From NCBI GenBank assembly GCA_028288765.1, contig JAQGHQ010000010.1:1-39954 (forward strand): a DNA stretch of 39,954 nt, given 5' to 3'. This DNA is from Gemmataceae bacterium (GTDB lineage Bacteria > Planctomycetota > Planctomycetia > Gemmatales > Gemmataceae). Shown piece by piece: positions 1 to 8,328 of this stretch (positions are counted from its first letter, which is position 1; each line of letters opens with the position of its first letter). A model generated the notes under the pieces. It was not told the DNA's origin, searched no databases, and saw only the letters and a list, made by a program, of their open reading frames with translations. A program made the position numbers and the translations under genes.

Positions 1-69
1 GCCCTGGGCGGGGGAACGCAGCTGCGCCCGACGTCCGACCCGATCGAGTGGCGTTCCCCCGCCCAGGGC
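1..69. repeat. Palindromic intergenic repeat, cut by the window edge
   Basis: Positions 1-19 and 51-69 are perfect 19-nt inverted arms around a 31-nt loop. The right arm continues into the words GCCCAGGGCGTTGCCC and GGGGCTATAC. These closely resemble the right inner arm of the element at 33377-33408, so both probably belong to one dispersed palindromic family. The element may extend left of the window. Positions 70-184 show nothing else that I can call. Confidence 0.7.
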
Positions 70-184
70 GTTGCCCGGGGCTATACGCTCCCACCCCGTT
101 GGGGTGAAAACCACACCCCGTCGCGGATTTCGATAGTGCAAGCGGAGTACATTCTCCGGTCGTTCCGATTTCTTCACACACTCT

Positions 185-236
185 CCGCGAGCGGTCGTTT
201 CTGAGCGACTGGGGGCCAAGAAACGACCGCTCGCGG
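185..236. terminator. Perfect 18-bp hairpin downstream of the BNR/PDZ gene
   Basis: Positions 185-202 and 219-236 are exact reverse complements (18 bp) around a 16-nt loop. The hairpin lies 67 bp past the stop of the minus-strand gene ending at 303 and could end its transcript, but there is no clear T-run, so a repeat element is equally possible. The arm contains GGTCGTTTCTG, which also occurs (reverse strand) in the repeat unit of the array at 32735-32927. Confidence 0.5.
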
Positions 237-302
237 AAGCAAGGGGACTACCCTGAAAGACCCCGCACCCGACGGCGGCAGCGCCCGGTGAGGGCCGACC
301 GA

Positions 303-3300
303 TCAATCATCGATCCGCGGGCGGCCCTCCCGCTCCTCGTCGTCTTCGTCCTCCCCTTCCCGCCGCTGGCCTTCCAGGGTGATCACCGCCTTGGGGTCGG
401 CGTTCGGGTCGTTCTCGACCGTCACCGGCTGGACGTAGTCCTTCCCGTCCACGGTCAGGACCACCCGGTACGAGCCGGCCGGGACCAGGGCCGGGCCGCC
501 GGTCCGGGTCAGGTCCCACGCCTGCCGGTGGAACCCGGGCTCCTTCGACGCGTTCCGGAAGTCGCGGATCACCTTCCCGGTCACGTCCGTCACCTTCAGG
601 GCCAGCTCCTTCGCCGGCCTGGTCAGGACGTAGTCGAGGCTCGCCCGCCGGTCCGGGTTCGTCCCGTAGAACTTCCGGACGTTCAGCGAGTACGGCGACT
701 CCTGCCCGCCGGACAGCTTCCACCGCACGCCCGGGGCCGGGGTGAACAGCGTCACCGGGTCCTTCAGCGGGTCGACGGTCACGTCCGCGCCCTCGGCCCC
801 CTTCTCGGTCCGCGGGCTCATCTGCCGCAGACTGGCCACGTCCACCACCCAGATGCTCCGGCCGTGCGTCGCCACCACGATCTCGCCCGCCGTCGTCGGC
901 TGGGCCACCTCGTGGACCGCCACCGTCGGCAGGTTGTTGTTCAGCCGCGACCAGCTGCCGCCCCGGTTCACCGACGCCCAGATCCCGAACTCCGTCCCGA
1001 CGTACAGCAGGTCCGGGGTCACGATGTCCTCACGCAACACCCGCGTCGACCCCACCGCCGGAAGGTTCGCCGTGATCGGGGCCCACGTCTGGCCGAAATC
1101 CTCGGTCGCGAACACGTACGGCCGGTCGTCGTCCGACCGGTGCGCATCGAGGACGACGTAGCACCGCCCGTCCTTGACCCGGCTCGCCTCGATGCTCGCC
1201 ACCCACCGCGGGCCGGGCAGCCCCGCCGCCTTCAGCTTCTCGTACACGTTCTCCCACTTCTGCCCGCCGTCCCGCGTCACCCACACGTACCCGTCGTCCG
1301 TCCCGGCCCAGAGGACGTCCGGGTTCCGAGGGCTCTCGGCCAGGGCGGACCCGGACCCCTTGTCCGTCCGGGTGATGACCGGCGAGATCGGCTTCAGGTG
1401 GTCGCCCTTGTTCGCCGACCGGAACACGTACTGCGCGGAGCAGTAGAAGATGCTCGGGTTCTGGGCCGACAGGATGAACGGGGTGTTCCAGTTGAACCGC
1501 AGGTCCTCGTCCGGCTTCACCTTCCCCGGGCGGATGAACCCCCGCTCCCCGGTCCGGAAGTTCCGCCGGGCCATCATCCCGTTCTGGCTCTCGGCGTACA
1601 CCAGGTCCGGGTCGATCGGGTCGACCCGGCAGACGAACCCGTCCCCGCCGTTGACGAACGCCCAGTCCTCGTTCACCGGCCCGGTCCCGCGGAGGACGTG
1701 CGCCGGCCCGCCCCAGCTGCCGTTGTCCTGGAGCCCGCCGTACACCCGGTACGGCTTCCGGTTGTCCACCGCGACGTGGTAGAACTGGCCGAGGTCGAGG
1801 ATGTTCAGGTAGTCCCAGGTCGTGCCCCGGTCGTACGTGACGTAGAACCCGCCGTCGCACCCGACGATCATGTGCCGCCCGTCCTTCGGGTCGATCCAGA
1901 GGGCGTGCAGGTCCGGGTGGACCCCCCGGGCCGGGGCGCCGGCGAACTTCTTTCCGCCGTCGCTGCTTTTCCACAGGGCGGTCGCGCCGGCCGGGGGGAG
2001 CACGTCGCCGAGGACGTAGACGAGATGGTCGTCGGACGGGTCGACCCGGACCTGGCTGAAGTAGAACGGCCGCGGGTTGAGGCTGTTCACCCGGGCCCAG
2101 GTCTCGCCGTTGTCCTTGCTCACGAACACCCCGCCGGTCTGGAAGCCGTCCTTCCCCTGCTGGTCCTGCACGTTCGGCTGCTGGCCGCCGACGACGCCGC
2201 TGAGCAGGAACGGGCGGGTCGGATTGGCCGGACCGCGGCGGCCCGGCCCCCGCGCCTGCCCGGGGGCCAGGGTCACCTCGACCTCCCGGTCCTTCATGTC
2301 GCGGGTGATCGTCAATTTCACCTTGTCGTCGGCCTTCATATCGGCGAGGGCGGCCCGGACGGCGTTCGGGTCGGTCACCTTCTTCCCGTTCACCGCGGTG
2401 ATCAGGTCCCCGGGCTTGAGACCGGCCTTGGCCGCCGGGCCCTCGTCGGCCACCGCCCCGATCCCGACGCCCCCCTCGGCCGGGGCGAGCTGGACGCCCA
2501 GGACCGGCGGCGGGGCGGCCGGGGTCTTCGGCCCCGGCTGGTCGGGCGGGGTCTTTGCGGCTGGCTGGTCGGGCGGGGTCTTCGCGGCCGGCTGGTCGGG
2601 TGGAGACTTCGCGGCCGGCTGGTCCTTGGTCTCCCGTGGGGCGAGCTTCACCTCGATCACCACCTCTTTCCCGCCGCGGACGACCGTCACCTTGATCACC
2701 TCGCCCGGCTTCTTGGTGGCCAGGAACGCATTGAATGCGTCGTAGTTCTCGATCTTCCGGCCGTCGATCGCGGTGATCACGTCGCCTTCCTTGATCCCCG
2801 CCTTCCCGGCCGGCGCGTCCTCCGGGGCGACGGTGACCTTGATCCCCCCGCCCTTCTCATCCTCGGTCGAGACCCCGACGAATACGGTCAACACCGGCCG
2901 GCCCATCCCGACCCGCTCGGTGTCGACGATCGCGTACACGAGCCCCTTGGTCTTGCGGGAGTAGTCGAGCCCGATCCGGCCGAGCTTCACGGTCGGCAGC
3001 CCGGTCTTGAGCTTCTCGTCGGTCAGCTTCTTCCACGTCTTCCCGCCGTCGGCGGTCTTGAACAGCCCGCCCCCGGGGCCGTAGGTCACCTCCGGCCCGT
3101 ACTGGTCCGGGCTCGGCCACTTCTCGGCCGAACCGAAGTGCCCGTCGAACTCGTCCCGCTTCCGCTCCCACATCCCGACGAGGAGCGTTTCCGGGTCGAA
3201 CGGGTCCATCCGGAAGTCGATCACCCCGGTCTTGTCGTCGACGTAAAGCACCTTGGCCCAGGTCTTCCCGCCGTCGGCGGTCTTGAACAGGCCGCGCTCC

Positions 3301-4013
3301 TCGTTCGGCCCGTACAGCCGGCCGAGGGCCCCGACGTACACCGTGTTCGGGTCCTTCGGGTGGACGACGATTTTCCCGATCTGGTAGGTCTTCTTGAGCC
3401 CCACGTTCGTCCAGGTCTTCCCGGCGTCGGAGCTCTTGTAAACGCCGTCGCCGTAGGACACGGAGTTCCGCGGGTTGCTCTCGCCGGTCCCGACCCAGAC
3501 GACGTTCGGGTCCGACGGGGCGACCGCCACGTCCCCAATGGAGACCGTCGTCTCTTTATCAAAGGTGTGGGTGAAGGTGGTGCCGTTGTTGGTCGTCTTG
3601 AGCAGCCCGCCGGAGGCGGTGGCGACGTAGTAGGTGCCCGGGTCGGACTCGACGACGGCGAGCCCGGTGATCCGCCCGCCCATGCTCGCCGGGCCGATCG
3701 CCCGCCAGGTCATCTTCTTGACGAACGACTCGGGGATCGCCCCGGCCGGCTCGGCGCCGGTCGTCGCGGCCGGGCCCTTCCTCAGCTCCTCGATTTTCCG
3801 CTTGAGATCGGCGATCTGCTTCTCGAGGTCGGCGATCTCTTCCTGGGTTTTGTCCGGGGCCGGAGCGTACTCCGCCGCGGGCGGGATGGGCGGCGGGTCG
3901 GCCGACCGGGCAGGTGATGCGGGAACGGCGATGAGGATGACGGCGAGCAGGCCGGGGAACGGCCAACAGGCCCGGCGGAGGGTGTGGTTCACGGTGCAGC
4001 TCTCAGGTGGCAT
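303..4013 (-). CDS. Secreted BNR/sortilin-type beta-propeller protein with two PDZ domains
   Basis: About 1236 residues from the ATG at 4013. An in-frame ATG at 4076 and a GTG at 3992 are alternatives; 4013 or 3992 puts a signal peptide (hydrophobic LLAVILIAVPASPARSA) at the N-terminus. A short coiled coil (KTQEEIADLEKQIADLKRK) follows. Asp-box motifs typical of BNR/sortilin propellers recur: SSDAGKTW, KTADGGKTW (twice), SKDNGETW and TYDRGTTW. Between blades, at about residues 376-459 and 505-584, lie two PDZ domains (AGIKEGDVITAIDGRKI and AGLKPGDLITAVNGKKV). They are joined by a Pro/Lys linker made of DQPAAK-type repeats. The C-terminal part resembles the FlgD-like Ig region of this family. 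Probably periplasmic or exported; substrate unknown. Similar large planctomycete proteins are annotated as glycosyl hydrolases from the repeats alone, and I see no evidence for glycosidase activity. Confidence 0.85.
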   Translation of the reverse strand: MPPESCTVNHTLRRACWPFPGLLAVILIAVPASPARSADPPPIPPAAEYAPAPDKTQEEIADLEKQIADLKRKIEELRKGPAATTGAEPAGAIPESFVKKMTWRAIGPASMGGRITGLAVVESDPGTYYVATASGGLLKTTNNGTTFTHTFDKETTVSIGDVAVAPSDPNVVWVGTGESNPRNSVSYGDGVYKSSDAGKTWTNVGLKKTYQIGKIVVHPKDPNTVYVGALGRLYGPNEERGLFKTADGGKTWAKVLYVDDKTGVIDFRMDPFDPETLLVGMWERKRDEFDGHFGSAEKWPSPDQYGPEVTYGPGGGLFKTADGGKTWKKLTDEKLKTGLPTVKLGRIGLDYSRKTKGLVYAIVDTERVGMGRPVLTVFVGVSTEDEKGGGIKVTVAPEDAPAGKAGIKEGDVITAIDGRKIENYDAFNAFLATKKPGEVIKVTVVRGGKEVVIEVKLAPRETKDQPAAKSPPDQPAAKTPPDQPAAKTPPDQPGPKTPAAPPPVLGVQLAPAEGGVGIGAVADEGPAAKAGLKPGDLITAVNGKKVTDPNAVRAALADMKADDKVKLTITRDMKDREVEVTLAPGQARGPGRRGPANPTRPFLLSGVVGGQQPNVQDQQGKDGFQTGGVFVSKDNGETWARVNSLNPRPFYFSQVRVDPSDDHLVYVLGDVLPPAGATALWKSSDGGKKFAGAPARGVHPDLHALWIDPKDGRHMIVGCDGGFYVTYDRGTTWDYLNILDLGQFYHVAVDNRKPYRVYGGLQDNGSWGGPAHVLRGTGPVNEDWAFVNGGDGFVCRVDPIDPDLVYAESQNGMMARRNFRTGERGFIRPGKVKPDEDLRFNWNTPFILSAQNPSIFYCSAQYVFRSANKGDHLKPISPVITRTDKGSGSALAESPRNPDVLWAGTDDGYVWVTRDGGQKWENVYEKLKAAGLPGPRWVASIEASRVKDGRCYVVLDAHRSDDDRPYVFATEDFGQTWAPITANLPAVGSTRVLREDIVTPDLLYVGTEFGIWASVNRGGSWSRLNNNLPTVAVHEVAQPTTAGEIVVATHGRSIWVVDVASLRQMSPRTEKGAEGADVTVDPLKDPVTLFTPAPGVRWKLSGGQESPYSLNVRKFYGTNPDRRASLDYVLTRPAKELALKVTDVTGKVIRDFRNASKEPGFHRQAWDLTRTGGPALVPAGSYRVVLTVDGKDYVQPVTVENDPNADPKAVITLEGQRREGEDEDDEEREGRPRIDD

Positions 4014-4185
4014 CGACAACAACCGGTCCTCTCCCCGGAACGGGAGAAGGCGCGACAGCCGGTGCCTGGTGAACATTTTATCCAGACTACCGATTTTAGC
4101 CGTCGCCCAGAGGTATATCTAGTTATGAGAGTGTGAGTGAGAAGAGAATCGGGCTGTGACGGGTCGGGCGTGGGGGAGGGAACGA

Positions 4186-4217
4186 CCAGCTCCACCCGCC
4201 GCGGCGGGTGGAGCTGG
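4186..4217 (-). terminator. 32-nt perfect palindrome after the sigma-fusion gene
   Basis: Positions 4186-4217 are a perfect self-complementary stretch (stem CCAGCTCCACCCGCC). It begins 10 bp past the stop of the minus-strand sigma-fusion gene, where a factor-independent terminator would sit. There is no long T-run, so this is a position- and stem-based call. Confidence 0.55.
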
Positions 4218-4227
4218 GACGGTTGTG

Positions 4228-7227
4228 CTATTTCTTCGGATTATCCAGCCACTCCCGGGCCTTCTGGTGTACGGCCGCACGGTCTTTCTCGGATCGGAAC
4301 CCGATCACACCGAGGGCGAACGGGTCGACGTCCTTCGCGCCGTCGAGCGTGACCGGCCAGAGGAACCCGAACTCCTTCAGATTCCCACCCCGGAGGCGGA
4401 CAGCCATGACGACCGCCACGTCCCCGACCTGGGTGGTGACGTCCTGGCCCTCTATGGGGACGGCGTAGCCGGGCCGCCGCTGGCCGGGCTTTTCGCGGAT
4501 CACCGCGACGACCTGTGCGCCGTCGTTGAATTGTGTCTTCAGGAGCGGGAGATCGTCCTTCGTCCCGTATTTCCCGATCACGAGCACCCCGAGGGCCCGG
4601 GGGACGGCTGCGAAATCGGGGCCGAGGAGGCCCTTTGGGGCGGGGCCTTGCACGACCCGGCGCGCGGTCCCGGCCGCCCCGGGGATGTCGTGCCGGAGGG
4701 CGAGAGTCAACCCGGCCTTGAGCGCGGAATATTCGTCCCCGCGGTTTGCCAGCCAGGCCGCGACCAGCTGTCGCATCGGCTTCGCCATCGGGCTGTCCTT
4801 CCCGAGCGCGTCGGCGAGCCCTCGTTGCCCAAGATCGATGTCCAGGAAGTAGACCGACGGCCCGTTGCCGTCGTCCACCCGCGTGCCGGGATATGTGCCG
4901 AGCAAGAGCCACCCGGCGACGTCGTCCAGTGGGAGGGAGACGATGTGCGAGACGCCGGGCTGGGCTGGGTCCTTCTTCTCGGCCGCCGCGTTCAGCTCAT
5001 CCCGGCGGGCGAGGTACAGTTTGGGCAGGTCCGGGCCTCCGCTCGCGGCCGTCTCCAGCAGTTCCAGGTTTTTCGGATTGCTCACAATCTGGTCGAACAG
5101 CTCCCGGGCGGCCTTGTCGCTCCCGGCGACCTTCGTGAAGTGCGGCCACACCTTCGCCCCCTTGGCCGGCGGCTTCTTGTCGCCCTCGGCCCGTTCGGCC
5201 AGCCACGCTTTTGCTTTCAGGTGGGCCATTTCCCGGGAGCCTTCGTCTCCCTTCAGGAAGCCGAAGTGAAACGGCTCGTACCGGGCCACGACCGGCCGCC
5301 CACTACTGACCGCGAAGCGTTTTGCGGCCATCAGGAACCCGACCTCGGCAGGGTCCCCACCGAACAGCAGGACGGCCGTCCCGAGGGCATGGTCCCGGAC
5401 CTGGACGACCCCCGTCCCGTCCGTCTTCGAGCCGACCGGGTTGATGCCGGTGAGCTCGAACGGGGCCAGGACGGCCGGGTCGGCGAAGTACCGTTCGAAC
5501 AGCGGGAGGTCGGCCGGGGCGCCGAGCTGGGCGATCGCCGCGAGGGCGGCCGCGTACACACTCGCGGGGAGCTCCCGGGAGCGGGGGACCCTGTCCGCCG
5601 CGACGAGACGGGCGAACGGGAGGGTCTCCTTGGCGTCGCAAAACGCGGCGATGTGGAAGCTGTGTTCGAGGGTGTCGGCGGAATCGCGGCGGGCGAGCCA
5701 GCTGGCGAACACCCGCTTCAGGGCCGGGCCGGACTCGGCCTTTACCCCATCCTCGAACGAGACGGTGAACAGGTGGCCCTCGTGCTTCCAGCCGTCCTTG
5801 ACCTTCCCCGTACTCGACGGGTAGGTGCCGAGGTAGAAGGCCGCAGCCGCCTCCGGCCACGGCAGTTCGGACGGGTGGGGGATACCCGTGGTCGGGCGGT
5901 CGAGGAGATTCTGGACCCGGACGTGGATCCGCTCGACTTCGGCGGCATAGACGCTCCCCGCCCCGGCCGGGTCGGCCTCGGCCTTGTCCAGCTGGAGCAA
6001 CCGCTCCGGGTCGGCAATGATCCGGGCGAACAGCTGGCGGGCAGGCTTGTCGTCCCCGGCGACCGTCTTGAACCGCTGCCAGACGGGGTGGTCGAAGTCG
6101 GCGGTCCCGTCCGCGTCGAACCGCTTCGCGAGGTCCGCGCGGGCGTCGGCCCTGATCCCGGTCAGCACTTCGCGGGCCCGTTTTGCCACCTCCGGGTTCG
6201 GGTCGCGGGTGCCGGCCTCCAGAGCGGGCCGGGCCGACGCCCCGAGGGTACGGAGCGCCTTTGCCGCGGCCTCCCGGGTGGCGAAATCGGGATCGCCGAG
6301 CTGTCGGACGAGGGCCGCGGCCGGGTCGCCGGGCGTGACCGGCCGCGGGTCGGCCGCGGCCGCCGGTCCACCGCTTCCGGCGGGCACGAGGAGTCCGCCG
6401 CCGATCAGGCCGGCGGTCAGACCGACCGCGACCACGAGCCCCTTCAACCGGGCAACGAACAGGGCCTTCACCACCCCGTCCGCCGCCCCCATCGCCACGG
6501 CCGACAGCGGGGCCGGGCGGACCGCCGCCCGGGCCAGTTCGCTCGGCACCCGTGCCGAGACGTGATGGGCGAACGCCGCGGTCACGGCGGTCGCGGTGGC
6601 CGTGACACCCCGGCGGATCAGCCGGTCGGCGAGCTTGCGCCGGGCCGCCGCGAGCCGGCTGGAAAGCGTCCCTTCCGGGATGTTCAGCTCCGAAGCCGCT
6701 TCCTTCCGCGACCGGCCCTGCAACTCGCACAGGACGACCGGGAGCCGGTAGTATTCCGGCAGTCGGGCCAGCTCCTCGTCGACGAGTGCGGCGAGCTCCT
6801 GGTCTTCGGGCGAGCGGCCGGGGTCGGAGGGGCCGGGCACGTCGATCCCGTGCGCCGGCCCAGGGGTTGTAGCCACAGTCGTTTCGTGCTTCCGCCGGCG
6901 GTCCCGCATGATTCGCACCCCCCGGGCGGTCCGGACCGCGACCCCGTACAGCCACCCGGCCAGGTTCGCGCCGCGGACCGTACCGGCCTTTCTCGCCAGG
7001 ACGATGAACGCGGCCTGGAAGGCGTCTTCGGCGTCCTGGGCGTGGCCGAGTACCCGGCGGCAGGTGGCGAACACCATCGGCCCGTGGCGGCGGACGAGTT
7101 CGGCGAACGCGTCCTCGCAGCGGGAGGCGAGGAACGCCCGGAGGAGTTGCGGGTCGCTGCCGGGCGGATCCTGGGGGGCCGCGGCGGTCGCGAGCCGGCA
7201 GAGGGTGGCGGAACGGGTGCGGGGCAT
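4228..7227 (-). CDS. ECF-type sigma-70 factor fused to a membrane anchor and a duplicated C-terminal module
   Basis: 999 residues. The ATG at 7227 is chosen because GGAGGT lies 7 nt upstream. Residues ~28-115 match sigma region 2 (DAEDAFQAAFIVLARKA, ANLAGWLYGVAVRTAR). Residues ~160-212 match region 4 with its helix-turn-helix (SRKEAASELNIPEGTLSSRL). A single hydrophobic helix follows at ~265-290 (LVVAVGLTAGLIGGGLLVPAG), then a HEAT-like segment (REAAAKALRTLGASARPAL). A large region then contains two related copies of one module: WQRFKTVAGDDKPARQLF and WPHFTKVAGSDKAARELF, each followed by a LGTYP segment. The predicted topology puts the sigma domains in the cytoplasm and the C-terminus outside. 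ECF factors with long C-terminal extensions are a known planctomycete trait; here the extension may sense an external signal, which is inference. No separate anti-sigma gene is adjacent. Confidence 0.9.
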   Translation of the reverse strand: MPRTRSATLCRLATAAAPQDPPGSDPQLLRAFLASRCEDAFAELVRRHGPMVFATCRRVLGHAQDAEDAFQAAFIVLARKAGTVRGANLAGWLYGVAVRTARGVRIMRDRRRKHETTVATTPGPAHGIDVPGPSDPGRSPEDQELAALVDEELARLPEYYRLPVVLCELQGRSRKEAASELNIPEGTLSSRLAAARRKLADRLIRRGVTATATAVTAAFAHHVSARVPSELARAAVRPAPLSAVAMGAADGVVKALFVARLKGLVVAVGLTAGLIGGGLLVPAGSGGPAAAADPRPVTPGDPAAALVRQLGDPDFATREAAAKALRTLGASARPALEAGTRDPNPEVAKRAREVLTGIRADARADLAKRFDADGTADFDHPVWQRFKTVAGDDKPARQLFARIIADPERLLQLDKAEADPAGAGSVYAAEVERIHVRVQNLLDRPTTGIPHPSELPWPEAAAAFYLGTYPSSTGKVKDGWKHEGHLFTVSFEDGVKAESGPALKRVFASWLARRDSADTLEHSFHIAAFCDAKETLPFARLVAADRVPRSRELPASVYAAALAAIAQLGAPADLPLFERYFADPAVLAPFELTGINPVGSKTDGTGVVQVRDHALGTAVLLFGGDPAEVGFLMAAKRFAVSSGRPVVARYEPFHFGFLKGDEGSREMAHLKAKAWLAERAEGDKKPPAKGAKVWPHFTKVAGSDKAARELFDQIVSNPKNLELLETAASGGPDLPKLYLARRDELNAAAEKKDPAQPGVSHIVSLPLDDVAGWLLLGTYPGTRVDDGNGPSVYFLDIDLGQRGLADALGKDSPMAKPMRQLVAAWLANRGDEYSALKAGLTLALRHDIPGAAGTARRVVQGPAPKGLLGPDFAAVPRALGVLVIGKYGTKDDLPLLKTQFNDGAQVVAVIREKPGQRRPGYAVPIEGQDVTTQVGDVAVVMAVRLRGGNLKEFGFLWPVTLDGAKDVDPFALGVIGFRSEKDRAAVHQKAREWLDNPKK

Positions 7228-7290
7228 CGGCCGGACCTCCGACGAACGCGGGTCACCCGAATAGTGGCCGGTCGGGGGTCGGCGCGTCGC

Positions 7291-7406
7291 AGCGTAGGGG
7301 GAAGGGGATAGAGGTTGAAGCTGACAGGCCACACGAACACCAACCTGCCATCGTTTGTTGTGTTCTCTTGTCTATCCCCTACCCCCTATCCCCTTCCCCC
7401 TACGCT
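7291..7406. repeat. Inverted repeat with 21-nt perfect arms and pyrimidine word repeats
   Basis: Positions 7291-7311 and 7386-7406 are exact reverse complements (core GTAGGGGGAAGGGGATAG). Next to the right arm the word TATCCCCTACCCC is partly repeated. The right arm supplies two bases of the TAG stop codon of the SirB1-like gene (7405-7407). The element fills the gap between that gene and the sigma fusion. It could act as a terminator hairpin, but its tandem-word structure matches other gene borders in this window. Confidence 0.75.
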
Positions 7407-8229
7407 AATTCCACCTCGCCACGTCGCGCACGGCCGAGTCGAGGAATCCGCGGACGGTGTCGGCGTCGTCGGCTTCGGGAACGCGGTCGAGGTACATCTG
7501 GAGGTGGTCGATCGCCCGACCGGGTCGGCCGGCGTGAACGAGACTCACCCCCAGGTCCCGCCGCTGGACCGGGTCGTCCGGGCCGAGCTGGACCAGCCGT
7601 TCCATCACCCGGGCGGCCCGCGGGAAATCGCCCTCCTTCAGGTACACCGCCTTCAGGTTGTTCAGCATCCGGACGACGATCAGGCCCGGTGGGGTGGCGG
7701 CGACGGCCTCCGGGGTCAGGGTGAAGGGCTGGCCGGTGACCGCGGAGACGAGTTCCTCACACGCCGGCGGGTCGAGGAACTGTCCGCCGTTGAACGGGTC
7801 GAACAGCACTTCGCCCCCGTCGTCGCCCACGACCTTCGCCACGAAGTGCCCCGGCAGTCCGACCCCGGCGACGGTCAGCCCGGCCCGTTCGCCCACGGCC
7901 GCGGCCAGCACCGAGAGGGTGATCGGGATGCCGAGCTTCCGGTCGAGGACGTCGTTCAGGTAGCTATTCCGGGGGTCGTAGTAGTCGTCGCCGTTCCCGG
8001 CGAACCCGTGCTCCCGGAACAGGAAGTGGGTGAGCTCGACCGCGTCCCGGGCGAGCGAGCCGGTGAGCTGGGGGCGGAGGGCGGCGGCGAGGGCGTCGAG
8101 CCGGGCGAGTTGGCCTGGAAGGTCGAGATCGGGGTACTCGTCTCGGGCGAGATGGAAGGCGAGTTCCGCGAGGTCGATGGGGTGGTGCGGGTCGGCGGCC
8201 AGCGCCGACAGGGTGGCGTCGAGGTCCAT
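7405..8229 (-). CDS. SirB1-like transglutaminase-fold protein with TPR tail
   Basis: 274 residues from the ATG at 8229. Residues ~60-190 match the SirB1/transglutaminase-like family (COG2912 type): HFLFREHGFAGNGDDYYDP, NSYLNDVLDRKLGIPITLS, VGLPGHFVAKV and LFDPFNGG. The last ~80 residues form TPR-like helices (LNNLKAVYLKEGDFPRAARV). Despite the fold, members lack demonstrated peptidase activity, and the molecular role is unknown. No signal peptide is seen, so it is probably cytoplasmic. The stop codon lies inside the inverted repeat at 7291-7406. A TPR-protein gene lies 99 bp upstream on the same strand. Confidence 0.85.
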   Translation of the reverse strand: MDLDATLSALAADPHHPIDLAELAFHLARDEYPDLDLPGQLARLDALAAALRPQLTGSLARDAVELTHFLFREHGFAGNGDDYYDPRNSYLNDVLDRKLGIPITLSVLAAAVGERAGLTVAGVGLPGHFVAKVVGDDGGEVLFDPFNGGQFLDPPACEELVSAVTGQPFTLTPEAVAATPPGLIVVRMLNNLKAVYLKEGDFPRAARVMERLVQLGPDDPVQRRDLGVSLVHAGRPGRAIDHLQMYLDRVPEADDADTVRGFLDSAVRDVARWN

Positions 8230-8328
8230 ACCCCGATTGTAACAGACCGTGCAGCCCCGACCGACGCCAGCTGCTCGATCACGTCCTCCAATTTGCGACA
8301 CCGGGGCGGTCTTCGGACCGGGCCGGGG

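Noticed and set aside
288..3917. Very long plus-strand open frame opposite the BNR/PDZ gene
   Set aside because: High G+C keeps antisense frames open. Its translation is Arg/Pro/His-rich without domains, while the minus strand shows signal peptide, Asp boxes and PDZ domains.
303..4013. Glycoside hydrolase (sialidase) function from the BNR repeats
   Set aside because: Asp-box repeats alone do not show catalysis; the sialidase Arg triad and FRIP motif were not recognised.
4156..7311. Very long plus-strand open frame opposite the sigma-fusion gene
   Set aside because: Same reason: low-complexity translation, and the minus strand carries clear sigma regions 2 and 4 with a good Shine-Dalgarno.
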